A model generated the notes under the pieces. That model was not told where the DNA came from. It was given only the letters and a program-made list of their open reading frames with translations, and did no database searches. The position numbers and the translations under genes were made by a program. 11,253 nucleotides of DNA from positions 1 to 11,253 of the forward strand of contig CANRMK010000037.1 of NCBI GenBank assembly GCA_947631715.1, given 5' to 3'. How positions within the stretch are numbered: position 1 is the first letter of the stretch; every line of letters starts with the position of its first letter. Origin of the DNA: an uncultured Acetatifactor sp. Lineage in GTDB: Bacteria; Bacillota; Clostridia; Lachnospirales; Lachnospiraceae. Below are positions 1 to 5,092 of this stretch, one piece after another.

Positions 1-578
1 CTGTCCCGGAAGAATGCAGCAGTGTCTGTGCCCACATGATCGTTGATGTTCTGGGTAGTCGGCTCTGCGATCAGATCGTCTATGAAATACGGGCCGCCGC
101 TGTGGACCAGAAAAGCGTCCCATTCAAAGGCCCAGTAGGCAAAATAGGTCCGCAGGCTGCGGATGTTTCCAATCACATCAAGATCCTCCCAGTCCTCATA
201 GACAGCCATGAGCCGGGATACGCGGTCTTCTACGTTCGCTTCATAGAGGACGGAAGCCTTGGACAGATTATACTGAGGAATGGCGCTGGCTTCGTTGGGA
301 ATCAGAACTGCCACAGGACGGACAGAAGCGGCCGACGCATCTATCCACTCATTGGTCAGGCGGCTTCTCACCATTCCGTCCCTGGGAGGCAGATCCTCCT
401 CTGCAGATGGTTCAGACGGTACAAGACCGGGCAGAATATCTGTATCGTTTTGATCCGAATCCCCAGCGCCGGCAGTGGTCTCCGGAAGGATAGGGCTGTC
501 GGGGAGAACGCTTTGTCCACACGCGCCCAACAGTGCCGCAGCGGCAGCCAGGGCCAGGTATATTCTCAATTTTTTCAT
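1..578 (-). CDS. DUF3048 (YerB-like) lipoprotein, 3' end beyond window
   Basis: This minus-strand gene is open from an ATG at 578 to the window edge, giving 192 residues with no stop. The N-terminus is a lipoprotein signal: Lys2 and Lys3, a hydrophobic Leu/Ala stretch to residue 17, then the lipobox LGAC with lipidated Cys20. A Pro/Glu/Asp-rich linker (about 21-85) follows. The start of a DUF3048 domain is visible from about residue 87, with RPVAVLIPN, PQYNLSKASVLYE (101-113), SRLMAVYED, IGNIRSLRTYF and the HSGG motif at 159-162. These match the family pattern of YerB proteins, which are surface lipoproteins of unknown biochemical role. The start is supported by AGGAGA (586-591 on the plus strand) 7 nt upstream. 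It is transcribed away from the glycosyltransferase genes, so a direct part in polymer assembly is not implied. The family call is firm and the function is unknown. Confidence 0.88.
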   Translation of the reverse strand, partial: MKKLRIYLALAAAAALLGACGQSVLPDSPILPETTAGAGDSDQNDTDILPGLVPSEPSAEEDLPPRDGMVRSRLTNEWIDASAASVRPVAVLIPNEASAIPQYNLSKASVLYEANVEDRVSRLMAVYEDWEDLDVIGNIRSLRTYFAYWAFEWDAFLVHSGGPYFIDDLIAEPTTQNINDHVGTDTAAFFRD

Positions 579-590
579 ATTGTTTTCTCC

Positions 591-617
591 TGTCAACAGA
601 TGACCTTTCTGTTGACA
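591..617. repeat. Perfect 10-bp inverted repeat in leader of the DUF3048 gene
   Basis: Arms TGTCAACAGA (591-600) and TCTGTTGACA (608-617) are exact reverse complements separated by 7 bases. The element lies between the candidate -10 of the lipoprotein gene (617-622) and its ribosome binding site (586-591), and it touches both. It would therefore either cover the transcription start as a protein-binding operator or form a hairpin at the 5' end of the mRNA next to the ribosome binding site. The sequence alone does not decide between these. Confidence 0.6.
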
Positions 618-645
618 TTTTACCACAATCAATGCATCAAGTCAT
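617..645 (-). promoter_or_regulatory. Candidate sigma-A promoter for the DUF3048 gene
   Basis: Reading the minus strand, ATGACT (plus 640-645) and TAAAAT (plus 617-622) are separated by 17 bases, and TG-G precedes the -10 as in extended -10 promoters. The -35 matches the consensus at four of six positions. The start codon is about 39 bases downstream of the -10. The call rests on motif and spacing only. Confidence 0.45.
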
Positions 646-720
646 CTTGTGCGGGAAAAAATTAATATTTTTGTAACAGTTCATCTATGCTGCGCGGTTT
701 TATGGGCAGACAGTTTTAGG

Positions 721-749
721 TTGCCAATTTCGGGCCCGGATAGTATACT
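721..749 (+). promoter_or_regulatory. Candidate sigma-A promoter for the GtrB-like gene
   Basis: TTGCCA (721-726) and TATACT (744-749) are separated by exactly 17 bases, and each hexamer is one mismatch from consensus. The spacer contains the 8-bp palindrome CGGGCCCG (731-738). The start codon at 810 is about 60 bases downstream of the -10. This is the best match to a housekeeping promoter in the window. Confidence 0.6.
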
Positions 750-809
750 GGATACAGTGCCTGCCGAAGCAGCACGCTGTATGATAACAGGAAGGAGCGG
801 ACAAATTAT

Positions 810-1739
810 ATGAGTCTGTTGAGTGTGATCGTTCCCTGCTATAATGAGGAGGAAAATGTAGCTCTGTTCTATGCGGAGCTGATCAGGAACGTATCCTTTC
901 TGGAAGAAAAAAATATGGAACTGGAGATCCTCTATATTGATGACGGCTCTAAGGACAGGACTGCGGAAGAAGTAAAGAAGCTGAGAGAAAAGGACAGCCG
1001 GGTCCATCTTTTGTCCTTTTCCAGAAATTTCGGCAAGGAAGCGGCTATGTATGCCGGACTTGAAAATGCAAAAGGCGACTATGTGGTGCTGATGGATGCA
1101 GATCTGCAGGATCCGCCGGCGCTCCTGCCGGAAATGTTCTCTTATATGGAACAGGGCTGTGATTCCGTTGCCACCAGGCGGGTGAGCCGTAAGGGGGAAC
1201 CGCCTGTGAGGAGCTTTTTTGCCAGAATATTCTACCGGCTGATGAAAAAGATCTCCAAAACAGAGATCATGGATGGAGCCAGGGATTATCGGCTGATGAG
1301 CCGCCAGATGGTAGATGCCATTTTGTCCATGAAAGAGTATAACCGCTTTACGAAAGGAATCTTCGGCTGGGTGGGCTTTGAGACAAAATGGATCGAATAT
1401 GAAAATGTGGAGCGCGCCAGAGGGGAGACCAAGTGGAATTTCTGGAAGCTGTTTCTGTATTCGCTGGACGGCATTACGGCGTTCTCTACAGTCCCGTTAA
1501 TGCTGTCCTCCGTGCTGGGACTTGTTTTCTGTTTGATCGCATTTCTGATGATCCTGTTCATTATCGTCAGGAAGTTCCTATTTGGGGATCCTGTATCCGG
1601 CTGGCCCTCCTTGGTCTGCATTATTCTGATGACCAGCGGGGTGCAGTTCTTCTGCACGGGTATTCTGGGGCAGTACCTGGCAAAGATGTATATGGAGGTA
1701 AAGCATCGGCCGATCTATGTGGTCAAAGAAAAAGTATGA
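810..1739 (+). CDS. GtrB/DPM-like membrane-anchored glycosyltransferase family 2
   Basis: A 309-residue GT2 enzyme of the dolichol-phosphate-mannose synthase/GtrB type. Such enzymes move a sugar from a nucleotide donor onto undecaprenyl phosphate at the inner face of the membrane. The GT-A fold is shown by SVIVPCYNEEENV near the N-terminus, DDGSKDRT (44-51), SFSRNFGKEAAM (69-80) and the metal-binding DADLQDPP (96-103). The acceptor region has NRFTKGIFGW (178-187) and RGETKW (204-209). Two hydrophobic segments at about 229-253 and 265-290 form the usual C-terminal hairpin. Length is normal for the family. AAGGAG at 792-797 is a somewhat distant ribosome binding site. It has its own promoter and is followed by 137 non-coding bases, so it is probably transcribed alone. 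It may supply a lipid-linked sugar for side-branch or envelope modification; the substrate cannot be read from sequence. No GtrA-type flippase is adjacent. Confidence 0.9.
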   Translation: MSLLSVIVPCYNEEENVALFYAELIRNVSFLEEKNMELEILYIDDGSKDRTAEEVKKLREKDSRVHLLSFSRNFGKEAAMYAGLENAKGDYVVLMDADLQDPPALLPEMFSYMEQGCDSVATRRVSRKGEPPVRSFFARIFYRLMKKISKTEIMDGARDYRLMSRQMVDAILSMKEYNRFTKGIFGWVGFETKWIEYENVERARGETKWNFWKLFLYSLDGITAFSTVPLMLSSVLGLVFCLIAFLMILFIIVRKFLFGDPVSGWPSLVCIILMTSGVQFFCTGILGQYLAKMYMEVKHRPIYVVKEKV

Positions 1740-1789
1740 AAGCATAAGTTTCAAATGATAAATTTAACGGAATCTTAACAGCGCAAGAC

Positions 1790-1818
1790 TTCATATTTAT
1801 CACAAGATGTGATAAAAT
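1790..1818 (+). promoter_or_regulatory. Candidate promoter with embedded palindromic operator upstream of the Spo0A-domain gene
   Basis: TTCATA (1790-1795) and TAAAAT (1813-1818) are 17 bases apart, with TG-A before the -10 as in extended -10 promoters. The palindrome TTTATCACA-AGA-TGTGATAAA (1796-1816) has perfect 9-bp arms. It fills the spacer exactly and covers the first four bases of the -10, so a repressor bound there would block RNA polymerase. The sequence does not contain the Spo0A box TGTCGAA, so the binder is unlikely to be a canonical Spo0A site. Confidence 0.5.
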
Positions 1819-1876
1819 TTTTCATGGAGGCACAACATAAGGTGTTTTGTTGGTATAGAGAGGAGACGACGTACCT

Positions 1877-2254
1877 GTGGAATTAAGTGTTGTGAAAGAT
1901 TGCGAACTGGAGAGATACATCACCGAAATCATGCTGGATCTGGGAGTTCCGGCCCACCTGCGCGGCTATCACTATCTGCGGGAAGCCATTTTGCTGTCAG
2001 GGAGAGATATGGAAGTGGTGAGCAGTGTGACAAAACTATTGTATCCCACAATTGCCAGAAGATTCCGAACCACGGATCAGAAAGTGGAAAGGGCTATCCG
2101 GAATGCGATCGAGGTATCATGGAACAGAGGAAACGTGAAAACTTTTGAAAGAATGTTTGGCTACTCCGTGCTGTCCGGCAGAGCCAGACCCACCAACAGT
2201 GAGTACATAGCGCGGATCGCAGATATGATCCGCCTTGAGATCAAAGCAATGTGA
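1877..2254 (+). CDS. Stand-alone Spo0A C-terminal DNA-binding domain protein
   Basis: A 125-residue protein that is essentially only the Spo0A effector domain (helix-turn-helix type). Landmarks shared with Spo0A are GVPAHLRGYHYLREAI (about residues 23-38), SSVTKLLYPTIARRF (49-63), VERAIRNAIEVSWNRGN (70-86), LFGY-like MFGYSV and the PTNSEYIARIAD stretch near 105-116. Full Spo0A is about 260 residues with a phosphorylated receiver first. Here an in-frame TAG at 1856-1858 and the nearby end of the preceding gene leave no room for one. The start is GTG with GAGAGGAG at 1858-1865. Without a receiver it cannot be switched by phosphorylation of its own Asp, so it would bind DNA constitutively, compete with Spo0A, or be controlled by its amount. 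Its position beside EPS genes suggests local regulation, which is inference. The domain identity is firm. Confidence 0.92.
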   Translation: MELSVVKDCELERYITEIMLDLGVPAHLRGYHYLREAILLSGRDMEVVSSVTKLLYPTIARRFRTTDQKVERAIRNAIEVSWNRGNVKTFERMFGYSVLSGRARPTNSEYIARIADMIRLEIKAM

Positions 2255-2298
2255 ACCGTCCGTGATCAGAGTAAAAGCCTTTTGTTGTGGAGACCGTC

Positions 2299-2331
2299 AG
2301 CGGCCGGCGCAGATATCCTGCGCCGGCCGTT
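2299..2331. terminator. Strong GC-rich hairpin after the Spo0A-domain gene, no clear U-tract
   Basis: Arms 2301-2312 and 2318-2329 are exact 12-base reverse complements around the 5-base loop ATATC. A G·U and an A-U pair can extend the stem to 2299/2331. The stem is almost all G and C and starts 46 bases after the stop codon. The downstream sequence TTACTTGTGCC is only weakly T-rich, so intrinsic termination is plausible but not assured. It could instead act as an mRNA-stabilising or insulating hairpin. Confidence 0.5.
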
Positions 2332-2333
2332 AC

Positions 2334-2390
2334 TTGTGCCCGAGGGGTATTTATGGTAAAATGTGGACAGAAAATGAATTATAGTATAAT
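2334..2390 (+). promoter_or_regulatory. Two overlapping candidate promoters for the membrane-protein/GT2 operon
   Basis: The upstream candidate is TTGTGC (2334-2339), 17 bases, then TAAAAT (2357-2362) with TG-G before it. The downstream candidate has a consensus TATAAT (2385-2390) and TGGACA (2364-2369) only 15 bases away, which is short. Either could drive the gene starting at 2420. Both lie after the hairpin at 2301-2329, so this operon can be started independently of the Spo0A-domain gene. Confidence 0.5.
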
Positions 2391-2419
2391 GACCATATGC
2401 AAGGCAGAACGGAGATCAT

Positions 2420-3391
2420 ATGCTGATACTGATATTATGTACGCTTCTGATTCCCGCGGTGATCGGAAGCGGCGTTCTTCGTATTCTATATGGAAATGAA
2501 AAAAACAGCGGATTTCATATATGGGACAAGATGATCACGGGCGTGATCACAGTGCTTTTCCTGGGGGAGGTCTCCCATTTGTGCTCGCTTATTCTGCACC
2601 GTTCCTTTTCTTTTTTTACAGGCCTTTTCGCAGCTCTGACGCTGGTTATGGCTGGGGCTGCATCAGCGACGATTGTCTGCACACGGCGAAAGGAGAAAGC
2701 CGCTCCCTCAAAGGCAGGAGGCGGAAATGTGCTGATTTTTGCGCCGGCGCTTCTTTTGTTCGGCCTGCAGACGGCGTACATTCTTCTGGGAACCCCTTTT
2801 CTTCAGGGTGACATGACAGTAGAGACGGTAAACAGCTTCTTGCAGACAGACGGCATCTATCAGGTGAACCCCATGACGGGAAGCCCCTATCAGGGTGGAA
2901 TCCCGCTGCGGCTTAAGATTCTGGCGCTGCCCTCTCTCTATGGCGGGCTCTGCAGGTTCTTTTCCCTGGATCCGCAGGAGGTGGTGTGGAGATTTGTGCC
3001 GTGCGTGACACTGGCCTGTTTCTATGGAGCGTTTTCCTGCCTTGGACGATGCCTGTTTCCGGAGGACGAAAAGAAGCGCAGCTGTTTTCTCGCACTGGCC
3101 GGACTGCTGCTCTGGGCCGGAAATTACGCCGTGGGCATGGACGGCTTTGACCTGTTGAACTGCGGATGGCGGGGAACTGCGGTCAGAAACGCCATCCTGG
3201 CGCCATGGCTGATCTCCCTGTGCCTGCGGAAGAAACGGATGTTGGCGATTATGTGCATTGCCGCCGAGGCATGCATGGTGTGGACTTTTTACGGAGCCGG
3301 TGTCTGCCTGGCCGTCACGGCAGTCATGGCGGTTCCGGACATTGTCAGACTGGCCAGGACTGCCCTGAAGGGAAAGGAGGCGCCTAAATGA
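2420..3391 (+). CDS. Multi-pass membrane protein, DUF6077-like N-terminal half
   Basis: A 323-residue integral membrane protein. Hydrophobic segments lie near 3-22, 37-59, 64-87, 103-124, 193-213, 221-240, 255-270 and 274-305. A hydrophilic stretch, DMTVETVNSFLQTDGIYQVNP followed by GSPY (131-157), sits after the fourth segment, probably outside the membrane. That region and the following RLKILALPSLYGGL resemble DUF6077 membrane proteins of Clostridia, whose role is unknown. Those proteins are usually larger, and the missing C-terminal part resembles the next gene. The start ATG has GGAGA at 2411-2415, with short spacing. The stop overlaps the next start (ATGA, 3388-3391), so the two are translationally coupled. 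A glycosyltransferase-C-like or transport role in polymer assembly is possible but unproven. Membrane localisation is firm; the family call is moderate. Confidence 0.75.
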   Translation: MLILILCTLLIPAVIGSGVLRILYGNEKNSGFHIWDKMITGVITVLFLGEVSHLCSLILHRSFSFFTGLFAALTLVMAGAASATIVCTRRKEKAAPSKAGGGNVLIFAPALLLFGLQTAYILLGTPFLQGDMTVETVNSFLQTDGIYQVNPMTGSPYQGGIPLRLKILALPSLYGGLCRFFSLDPQEVVWRFVPCVTLACFYGAFSCLGRCLFPEDEKKRSCFLALAGLLLWAGNYAVGMDGFDLLNCGWRGTAVRNAILAPWLISLCLRKKRMLAIMCIAAEACMVWTFYGAGVCLAVTAVMAVPDIVRLARTALKGKEAPK

Positions 3392-4257
3392 CGGAATTAT
3401 TTCGGAATGCCTGGATGGGATGGCAGCAGTTTATCGAGACGGGAAAGCTGGCGGCGCTCCTGGCAGCGGCACTTCTGTATCTGGGCATCAGCGGGAAATG
3501 GAAAGGCGGGACAAAGCAGAGGATTCTGTTCCGGTACAGTACGGCGGCGGCCCTGTGCTGCATCTTTCCCGTGACAGCGGTGATACTGATGGTGTATCAG
3601 ACCCGGTTCTATGATTATTACTGGACATGGAGCCTGGTGCCCATGACAGCGGTAACTGCCTGGGCGGGGACTGAATTTCTGAATGACAGCTGGCAGGGAT
3701 TCCGCCTGAAATCTTACAGAAAAGGGCTTCCGGTAACAATACTGCTGTTGGGAGCGCTTGCGCTGTGCAGCGGAATGGGCCGGATGCCGTTTCAGCCGGA
3801 GGAAGAAGGGGAGAACAGGCGGCAGGCTCAAAGGGCGCTTGCAGACATAGAGCAGCGGACAGATGCATTCCCGGGGGAGGTCCTTTTCTGGGCGCCGAAA
3901 GAGGTACAGGGATATGCCAGGGAAGCATACGGGGATCTCCATGTGGTCTATGGAAGAAACATGTGGGATGCCTCCCTGGGAGCCTACTGCTATGATATAT
4001 ATGCTCCGGAGATCCAGGAGCTTTATCTGTGGATGGAAAATACCGATGAGACGGGGACGGCGGATGTGGACGATGAGGAGCATGGGAAGCTTGTGCTGCG
4101 CGGAGAGAAGATCATGGCCTCCGCGGCAGGGGCAGGCGTGAACTGTATCGTGCTGCCGGACAGGCTGGAACCGGAGACCGTAAAGACACTGGCCGGGTGC
4201 ATCGGTGCGGAAACGGACCGTCTGGACGGATATTGGCTGCTTTTAAGAGGTGAATAG
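3388..4257 (+). CDS. Membrane protein with C-terminal extracytoplasmic domain, DUF6077-like second half
   Basis: A 289-residue protein with hydrophobic segments near 20-36, 50-70, 80-96 and 113-130, then a soluble domain from about 131 to the end. The loop TRFYDYYWTWSLVP (72-85), an aromatic-rich stretch followed by Pro, recalls lumenal loops of GT-C type proteins. The soluble part contains VVYGRNMWD (186-194), a YGR feature that I associate with C-termini of DUF6077-like proteins, and ends with GYWLLLRGE. It carries a near-perfect ribosome binding site AAAGGAGG (3373-3380) inside the upstream gene and starts in an ATGA overlap. The two proteins are therefore made together, probably as a complex. 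It most likely continues the architecture of its upstream partner. Specific function is not recognisable. Confidence 0.7.
   Translation: MTELFRNAWMGWQQFIETGKLAALLAAALLYLGISGKWKGGTKQRILFRYSTAAALCCIFPVTAVILMVYQTRFYDYYWTWSLVPMTAVTAWAGTEFLNDSWQGFRLKSYRKGLPVTILLLGALALCSGMGRMPFQPEEEGENRRQAQRALADIEQRTDAFPGEVLFWAPKEVQGYAREAYGDLHVVYGRNMWDASLGAYCYDIYAPEIQELYLWMENTDETGTADVDDEEHGKLVLRGEKIMASAAGAGVNCIVLPDRLEPETVKTLAGCIGAETDRLDGYWLLLRGE
4245..4253 (+). promoter_or_regulatory. Ribosome binding site that questions the GT2 start
   Basis: AAGAGGTGA lies just before the GT2 gene. It is too close to serve the GTG at 4250, which it overlaps, but its GG is 8 bases from a TTG at 4259-4261 in the same frame. That favours initiation at TTG, giving an N-terminus of MISIIVPVYN. 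The GTG would give MNRLISIIVPVYN, also a normal GT2 beginning, so the choice stays open. Confidence 0.5.
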
Positions 4258-5008
4258 GTTGATCAGCATAATCGTACCTGTGTACAATGCGGAAAAATAT
4301 ATACGGGAGACTATTGACTGTGTGACGGCTCAAACGTATTCCGACTGGGAGCTTCTCCTGGTGGACGACTGCAGCAGCGACGGCAGTGCGCAGGCGGTCC
4401 TGCAGTATGTACAGCAGAAGGGAGAGGAAAGGATCCGCCTGATCAGGCAGCCCTCGAACCGGGGAGCGGCCATGGCCAGAAACCGTGGCCTCCTGGAGGC
4501 GAAGGGGCGGTATATCGCTTTTCTGGATGCGGACGATCTGTGGGCGCCGGAAAAGCTGGAGCTGGAACTGAGATTTATGAAAGAGAAAAACGCCGGCTTT
4601 GCCTTTACCGGTTATGAATTTGCCGACGAAAACGCCAGGGGGCTGGGAAAGGTAGTCCGTGTGCCGGAAACCCTGAATTACCGGCAGGCCCTGAGCAATA
4701 CCACGATCTTTACTACCACGGTCATGTTCGACACGGAAAAAATACCGAAAGAAGAGCTGGAAATGCCGGCTATCAAAAGCGAAGACACGGCCCTTTGGTG
4801 GAGGCTTTTGAGAAACGGTTATACCGCGTACGGGCTTGACAGGAATCTGGCTCTTTACCGCAGACCCGGCCGGTCCCTGTCCTCCAATAAGCTGGAGGCT
4901 ATCAGGCGAATCTGGAATCTGTACCGAAAGGCGGAGGGCATGGGAGTCATGGAGAGCGCCTGGCATTTCTGCTTCTGGGCAGTCAGGGCAGTGCAGAGAA
5001 GAATATGA
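4250..5008 (+). CDS. TuaG-like glycosyltransferase family 2
   Basis: A soluble GT2 enzyme of about 250 residues, expected to add one sugar to a lipid-linked intermediate at the cytoplasmic face. Visible GT-A features are SIIVPVYNAEKYI (6-18), DDCSSDGS (39-46), NRGAAMARNRG (70-80), the metal-binding DADD (93-96) and the acceptor-side SEDTALWWRLL (177-187). The C-terminal YGLDRNLALYRR and SLSSNK stretches resemble the teichuronic acid enzyme TuaG, as does its length. The sugar and linkage cannot be read. The GTG at 4250 overlaps the preceding gene by 8 bases; a TTG at 4259 is better placed relative to the ribosome binding site and would shorten the protein by three residues. It is the last gene of the 2420-5008 operon, before a new promoter. 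Confidence 0.87.
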   Translation: MNRLISIIVPVYNAEKYIRETIDCVTAQTYSDWELLLVDDCSSDGSAQAVLQYVQQKGEERIRLIRQPSNRGAAMARNRGLLEAKGRYIAFLDADDLWAPEKLELELRFMKEKNAGFAFTGYEFADENARGLGKVVRVPETLNYRQALSNTTIFTTTVMFDTEKIPKEELEMPAIKSEDTALWWRLLRNGYTAYGLDRNLALYRRPGRSLSSNKLEAIRRIWNLYRKAEGMGVMESAWHFCFWAVRAVQRRI

Positions 5009-5026
5009 TCAAGGCTGTACGAAAAA

Positions 5027-5074
5027 GTAAAAATGTGATATACTAAAAGATAATGTACATTTGAACATTTTTAC
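5027..5074. repeat. Perfect 10-bp inverted repeat around the -10 of the priming-enzyme promoter
   Basis: Arms GTAAAAATGT (5027-5036) and ACATTTTTAC (5065-5074) are exact reverse complements with 28 bases between them. The -10 TATACT lies inside. A second 10-bp palindrome, AATGTACATT (5052-5061), sits just downstream of the -10, about where transcription would begin. The arrangement fits operator sites for a dimeric regulator. It could also form an AU-rich hairpin in read-through RNA. Confidence 0.55.
5036..5044 (+). promoter_or_regulatory. Candidate extended -10 promoter for the polymer assembly operon
   Basis: TG-A-TATACT at 5036-5044 matches an extended -10. The -35 region 17 bases upstream (TGTACG) is poor, which is common for extended -10 promoters. 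The expected transcript start near 5051 leaves about 40 bases before the TTG start at 5093. The bases TGTGATA across the -10 also occur at the same position in the promoter of the Spo0A-domain gene. Confidence 0.5.
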
Positions 5075-5079
5075 GGCCT

Positions 5080-5085
5080 GGAGGG
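5080..5085 (+). promoter_or_regulatory. Ribosome binding site fixing the TTG start of the priming enzyme
   Basis: GGAGGG lies 7 bases before TTG 5093-5095. The ATG at 5097-5099 is in another frame, so this site is what supports the unusual TTG initiation codon. Confidence 0.7.
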
Positions 5086-5092
5086 AAGCGCT

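Noticed and set aside
36..665. Plus-strand open frame of 209 codons over the left end
   Set aside because: It is antisense to the DUF3048 lipoprotein, whose translation shows a signal peptide, lipobox and recognisable domain. The plus-strand frame has no recognisable protein pattern.
1824..1886. 20-codon leader ORF overlapping the start of the Spo0A-domain gene
   Set aside because: It has no ribosome binding site, and its ATG falls only about 6 bases after the candidate -10, so it would be at or before the transcription start.
4727..4733. TTCGACA, an exact reverse complement of the 0A box TGTCGAA
   Set aside because: It is inside the coding region of the TuaG-like gene, far from any promoter. 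A 7-base match is expected by chance in a window of this size.
4112..4966. Minus-strand open frame of 284 codons
   Set aside because: It is opposite the TuaG-like GT2, and the product is Pro/Arg/His-rich without motifs.
5027..5074. Invertible promoter switch
   Set aside because: Inverted repeats flank a promoter, as in phase-variable capsule loci, but only 28 bases separate the arms and the arms are 10 bases. That is too short for known DNA invertases, and no recombinase gene is present in the window.
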